Shown here: piece by piece, positions 40,671 through 44,101 of the stretch
Position numbering within the stretch: position 1 is the first letter of the stretch
How the letters are laid out: every line of letters begins with the position of its first letter
DNA from: Chloroflexota bacterium
Lineage (GTDB): Bacteria; Chloroflexota; Anaerolineae; Anaerolineales; Villigracilaceae
DNA length: 44,101 nucleotides
NCBI GenBank assembly: GCA_026390015.1
Contig: JAPLGS010000159.1
Span: 1-44,101 of the forward strand
Reading direction: 5' to 3'
Notes under the pieces: model-generated
The model's input: only the letters and a program-made list of their open reading frames with translations
The model's database searches: none
Told to the model about the DNA's origin: nothing
Translations under genes and position numbers: made by a program

Positions 40671-40698
40671 TATTCCCTAAAAAAAGGAGACAAACACA

Positions 40699-40941
40699 AT
40701 GGATTCTGGACTGATCGGTAAGGTAGAAAAGGCAAAACGTTACGCAGAGGATCGGCATCGCTTTCACTTCAACCAGTTTGATCTAAATTTCCATGGCGAC
40801 AATAGCGAGCACCATGTTTCTTATAATGACGGTGTTTTTAATTGCGATTGCGAGTTCTTTATTACCCACCAACGCTGCGGCCATTCCATGGCACTGGAGA
40901 TCCTGCTTAAAGATATGATCGCCGAAACAGTCGAAGCATAA
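40699..40941 (+). CDS. SWIM-like zinc-binding small protein
   Basis: 80 residues. After a helical, basic N-terminus (VEKAKRYAEDRHRFHFNQ) and two strands (DLNFHGDNSEHHVSYNDG) comes the zinc motif Cys49-x-Cys51-x8-Cys60-x-His62, matching the CxCx(n)CxH pattern of SWIM fingers. SWIM domains bind DNA or protein; they are usually part of larger proteins such as SWI2/SNF2 ATPases. Free short forms of this kind occur in Chloroflexota, as I recall. AAAAGGAG nine bases before ATG 40699 gives a clear start. Monocistronic with its own terminator. Confidence 0.8.
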   Translation: MDSGLIGKVEKAKRYAEDRHRFHFNQFDLNFHGDNSEHHVSYNDGVFNCDCEFFITHQRCGHSMALEILLKDMIAETVEA

Positions 40942-40958
40942 TAAAAATGAATACTCTG

Positions 40959-40990
40959 ACTGCCTTGCGTAAACGCGCAGGGCAGTTTTT
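40959..40990 (+). terminator. Terminator of the SWIM-like gene
   Basis: actgccttgcgt (40959-40970) and gcgcagggcagt (40975-40986) pair with wobbles, followed by a T-run. Confidence 0.8.
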
Positions 40991-41029
40991 GTTTTAATAT
41001 ATTCTCATTAAATCTTAAAGATTATGGTG

Positions 41030-41035
41030 TACAAT
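41030..41035 (+). promoter_or_regulatory. TACAAT seven bases before ATG 41043
   Basis: A -10-like hexamer with no ribosome-binding site before the start of the L,D-transpeptidase gene. Confidence 0.5.
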
Positions 41036-41042
41036 TTTCTTC

Positions 41043-42131
41043 ATGAAATCTCAATTATCAAGACGCGATTTTTTAAAGCTGGGCAGCCTCACTCTGGGCG
41101 GGCTGGCTTTTTCGCCTTTCATCCCGGGGCTCACCAGCTTCGATGATAGCTTTGTCGTGCGCATCGCGACCGCTGATATGCCTGTGCGTAAAGCACCGAC
41201 CGACGATAGCCGAATCGAGCTGACCTGGCATCGCGATGAACTTGTACATGTGTATCAGGAAGTAAAGGTGGAAACACCGAAACATAACCCAATTTGGTAT
41301 CGTACCTGGGGCGGATATATCCATCGCGGACGGTTACAACGCGTGAAAACCCTATATCAACTTCCGCTTGATACTATTCCCGCAGGAAAAAGAATACTCA
41401 CTGAAGTGTCGGTTCCGTTTACGCCGCCCTATCGTTTTTCCAAGGCGCGTGGATGGGAGCTTATCAGCGGGCCGCCCTTTTATTATGGCTCTGTCCATTG
41501 GGTGGAGGCGATTGAAGAAGGCCCAAAAATGGCTGATTACAGCGGCTCGTGGTACCGCGTGTTTGATGAGCTTGACTCCAACGTATCGTTTTTTGTGCCC
41601 GCCATTCACCTCCGTATTTTGCCGCCCATTTACATGGAGCCGATCACCCCAGATGTTCCTTATGAACAGAAACTCATAGAAGTCAACCTTACCACGCAGA
41701 CTCTGATCGCTTATGAATATGGAAAGCCGGTTTTTCAGACTACCATTTCTTCTGGCATTCCCGGCAGCCCCGGCGGTTCTGATGAACTTAAAACTACTAC
41801 ACCGAGCGGCAAATTTACGATCCTCGATAAAGTGCCCTCCAAGCATATGGGCTATAGCTACTTTGGCAGCCAGACCACCGGCAACCTGCTGGCCGATGTG
41901 GACAATTATATACTGCCCGGCATCCCCTGGACCTCATTCTTTACAAAAGCTGGCCATGCCTTCCACGGTACATATTGGCACGAAAATTTTGGGCTTCCAA
42001 TGAGTCATGGCTGCATCAACATGCGCAGCAACGAAGCCAATTGGATCTTCCGCTGGGCGAAACCTACACACTCAGACCAATCAACCTCAAATCACGGCGG
42101 GCTTGGCACAATGGTGGAGATCCACTATTAA
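41043..42131 (+). CDS. Tat-exported L,D-transpeptidase (YkuD)
   Basis: 362 residues. The N-terminus has a twin-arginine signal (SRRDFLKLGSLTLGGLAFSPF), so the enzyme is exported folded. Residues 38-105 and 115-195 look like two SH3b-like modules for wall binding. The YkuD domain (about 210-362) has HGT at His308 and the active-site SHGCINM with His322 and Cys324. It would cross-link peptidoglycan stems 3-3 or attach polymers. The C-terminus ends with LGTMVEIHY, typical for the domain. The next gene begins 62 bases on. Whether a Chloroflexota cell uses peptidoglycan 3-3 links is not shown here. Confidence 0.92.
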   Translation: MKSQLSRRDFLKLGSLTLGGLAFSPFIPGLTSFDDSFVVRIATADMPVRKAPTDDSRIELTWHRDELVHVYQEVKVETPKHNPIWYRTWGGYIHRGRLQRVKTLYQLPLDTIPAGKRILTEVSVPFTPPYRFSKARGWELISGPPFYYGSVHWVEAIEEGPKMADYSGSWYRVFDELDSNVSFFVPAIHLRILPPIYMEPITPDVPYEQKLIEVNLTTQTLIAYEYGKPVFQTTISSGIPGSPGGSDELKTTTPSGKFTILDKVPSKHMGYSYFGSQTTGNLLADVDNYILPGIPWTSFFTKAGHAFHGTYWHENFGLPMSHGCINMRSNEANWIFRWAKPTHSDQSTSNHGGLGTMVEIHY

Positions 42132-42193
42132 TTCATTCTGCGGATTTCCTGTATGCGAGCAAATTCCTCAACCGAAAGAGTCGACAACATTTT

Positions 42194-43459
42194 ATGCCAA
42201 ACTTTAATTGGAAGGGTAAGCATCTCGCTGACCCTGAACCCGCCACGCTTATTCAGGATGAAATTCTCTACCCGAAAGGATGTGGCTATCCGAGCGCACT
42301 GCCTGATGGACGGGTCATCCTTGGGGAAAACTTCTCGATTATGTCTGCGCTTCTGCCGGAATACGAAGGCCGAATCAACCTTATCTATGCAGACCCGCCA
42401 TTTTTTACCAACAGAAAATTTTCCGCGCGTGTTGGCCGTGGAGAAGATTCCCGCAAACCATCCAAGTGGAAGATGGTCGAAGGTTATCACGACGCCTGGC
42501 CGGATCTGGATTCATATTTGCAATTCTTATATGACCGCCTTGCATTAATGGTTCGTTTGCTTGCCCCGAACGGCACGCTTTACCTTCATCTCGATTGGCA
42601 CGCTGACGCTTACGCCCGTTTACTTTTGGATGAATTATTCGGCGAGGAAGGCGTTTTCATCAATGAGATCATTTGGACCTATCACGGACCGTCTCCGATA
42701 AGAAGTGCATTCAACCGCAAGCACGACACGATCCTGGCTTACGCAAAAGGCAAGGATTATACATTTAATGCGGATGCTGTTCGCGAGCCGTACAGCCCAA
42801 ATACAGTCACGACTTTCAACTCATCACGTAAGGCTGGTTTTGGAAAAATCCCAAACCTTGAACGCGGCAAAGTCCCTGAAGATTGGTGGTACTTCCCGGT
42901 TGTGGCACGCTTGCACAATGAACGTACCGGTTATCCAACTCAGAAACCACAGGCGTTGCTGGAACGGATCATTCGCGCTTCATCAAATAAAGGTGATCTG
43001 GTAGCCGACTTCTTTTGCGGCTCGGGAACAACCTCTGTGGTTGCGGAAAAGAATGGCCGAAAATTCATAACAAGCGATGAGTCTGTCCGCGCTGTTTATA
43101 CGGCGCGCAGTCGATTAGCTGAAACAAATTCAGTTTTTTCGCTTGAGCGAGATTCTTCAATAAAAAATATAACTTCTCATGATGTTAAGAAAACAAAAGT
43201 GAAAGTCAATTTTGATTCTGTCAGCCTGGATACCGGTCTCGACATAGATTTCTGGGAGGTGGACCCGGATTGGGATGGGAAAATATTCAGGAGCGCTGCG
43301 CAGGCTCAACGCCATGTGCGAAGCGGTGAGCTTCCTCTCGAATTAAAAATAAAAATCGGACGCACGCTTCGTGTGTGCATCCGATTGGTTACAGTTCAAG
43401 GAAAGGAGTTTCAATTAGATATCCAGACGGTACCCAACACCGCGAATCGTTTTAAGTAG
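42194..43459 (+). CDS. Orphan adenine-type DNA methyltransferase, beta class
   Basis: 421 residues from ATG 42194. The catalytic motif IV DPPF (67-70) precedes the AdoMet motif I FFCGSGTT (273-280), which is the beta-class order of type III Mod and similar enzymes. PTQKPQALLERII lies before motif I. The middle (about 140-240) would be the target-recognition part. The last 110 residues include IDFWEVDPDWDGKIFRSAAQ, a domain I do not recognise. No restriction gene is beside it, so it is an orphan unless it serves the Mrr-like gene. Earlier in-frame starts would overlap the transpeptidase gene. Its last 45 bases overlap the convergent regulator gene. Confidence 0.85.
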   Translation: MPNFNWKGKHLADPEPATLIQDEILYPKGCGYPSALPDGRVILGENFSIMSALLPEYEGRINLIYADPPFFTNRKFSARVGRGEDSRKPSKWKMVEGYHDAWPDLDSYLQFLYDRLALMVRLLAPNGTLYLHLDWHADAYARLLLDELFGEEGVFINEIIWTYHGPSPIRSAFNRKHDTILAYAKGKDYTFNADAVREPYSPNTVTTFNSSRKAGFGKIPNLERGKVPEDWWYFPVVARLHNERTGYPTQKPQALLERIIRASSNKGDLVADFFCGSGTTSVVAEKNGRKFITSDESVRAVYTARSRLAETNSVFSLERDSSIKNITSHDVKKTKVKVNFDSVSLDTGLDIDFWEVDPDWDGKIFRSAAQAQRHVRSGELPLELKIKIGRTLRVCIRLVTVQGKEFQLDIQTVPNTANRFK

Positions 43460-44071
43460 TTTCGGGTTGCCGGGATCAAGTTCGATTGCCCGGCGAAGCC
43501 ACGAGATGTGGACGTCGAGCGTGCGGGTATCTCCGGTGTAATTAGTTTCCCAGGCTTTTTTGAAGAGTGGTTCTCGTTCCACTACTTCACCGTGTTTTTC
43601 CATTAATAAATTTAATAATGTGACGAGGCGCGGGGTGAGTTTTGTGCTCTTGCCGAGACAGCGCACACGGCGTTTTTCGAGATCGAGTCGGATCGGCCCA
43701 ACGTGTAAAACATTTTTTCCGTCACCGGGTAAAAGCGGCTTGATGCGGTTCACAAGTTTTTGAACTGTGAATGGCAATGCAAGGATTGCATCCGCTGCGT
43801 CTTTGTTAACCTCATTATCATTTTCGAGGATAAGAATGATCGGCAGTTTTGAATCTTTTTCGCGGATGGATTGGCAGATGCGCAAGCCTGTGCTTCTTAA
43901 AGAAGCCGCGTTGATCACAACGAGACTTGGGCTGACTTCTTTAAGACGCGCAACTGCTTGAATGCCGTTTTGGGCAATTTGTACATCAAATCCCTTCTTC
44001 TGCAAATCTGATGCGAAGGAAGGGATTTCTGCATGTCGTGCTTCAATGACCAGGAGTGTGGTGGTCTTCAT
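43415..44071 (-). CDS. OmpR-type regulator with degenerate receiver
   Basis: 218 residues. The winged-helix DNA-binding domain (about 120-218) is intact: VGPIRLDLEKRRVR, LTPRLVTLLNLLMEKHGEVVER and TLDVHISWLRRAIE with IRGVGYRL. The receiver (1-110) has lost its chemistry: the phospho-acceptor position is Asn54 (VVINAASL), the acidic pair is reduced to Glu10, and the KPF Lys is replaced (ALPF). It must work without phosphorylation, as in some atypical OmpR regulators. The last 45 bases are antisense to the methyltransferase end. The promoter lies at the window edge. Confidence 0.9.
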   Translation of the reverse strand: MKTTTLLVIEARHAEIPSFASDLQKKGFDVQIAQNGIQAVARLKEVSPSLVVINAASLRSTGLRICQSIREKDSKLPIILILENDNEVNKDAADAILALPFTVQKLVNRIKPLLPGDGKNVLHVGPIRLDLEKRRVRCLGKSTKLTPRLVTLLNLLMEKHGEVVEREPLFKKAWETNYTGDTRTLDVHISWLRRAIELDPGNPKLLKTIRGVGYRLDI

Positions 44072-44101
44072 AATGGTGATGGATAACGCCTACTTCTAGA
44101 A

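Noticed and set aside
1-44101. CRISPR array or rRNA genes
   Set aside because: No regularly spaced repeats of 25-40 bases and no conserved rRNA segments were seen.

Overview
The window is most likely from a Chloroflexota bacterium of the Anaerolineae type. This is inferred from gene content only; no marker gene or rRNA is present. Pointers are a standalone isopentenyl phosphate kinase, a long eukaryote-like formate-tetrahydrofolate ligase, Thr/Pro-rich membrane-anchored proteins, many TPR/STAND-like signalling proteins, and several start codons lying only 6-10 bases after a -10-like box.

Region 1 (1-3578) is the end of an integrated mobile element. It holds a small hypothetical gene, an XRE repressor, a membrane-anchored SH3b protein, a four-helix membrane protein, a decayed array of zinc-finger modules and a complete tyrosine recombinase. 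It ends exactly in the anticodon loop of a tRNA-Leu(UAA) whose 5' half remains at 3579-3617 (minus strand). The 3' half is not in the window.

Region 2 (3733-20289) is chromosomal housekeeping and accessory metabolism in short transcription units separated by clear hairpin terminators: a receiver protein, a Lys-rich micro-ORF, a DUF4342 protein, a PAF-acetylhydrolase-like enzyme, a frameshifted membrane spermidine-synthase-like gene, a hemolysin III (PAQR) protein, a methyltransferase, a YtxH protein, an FGE-domain lipoprotein, an amidase, formate-THF ligase, isopentenyl phosphate kinase, a hotdog thioesterase, an SRPBCC protein and pseudouridine-5'-phosphate glycosidase. The last two are translationally coupled or tightly linked to two SPFH-like membrane proteins (20286-23314).

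Region 3 (23526-39169) is about 15.6 kb of minus-strand signalling genes. One operon (32747 to 25025, ending at a terminator at 24863-24896) encodes a P-loop ATPase and three TPR scaffolds. Upstream lie an MraZ-like regulator with a NarL-type response regulator, then a membrane histidine kinase with a second NarL-type regulator. Furthest upstream is a three-gene unit: an IS200-transposase-like protein that lost its HUH residues, an Mrr-like nuclease, and a free copy of the N-terminal domain of the largest TPR protein. This block is the best candidate for an undescribed system.

Region 4 (39485-44071) carries a PHP phosphoesterase, a SWIM-like zinc protein, a Tat-exported L,D-transpeptidase, an orphan beta-class DNA methyltransferase and, convergent and overlapping with it, an OmpR-type regulator with a degenerate receiver. 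No CRISPR array, rRNA gene, complete tRNA gene or intact insertion sequence was seen.
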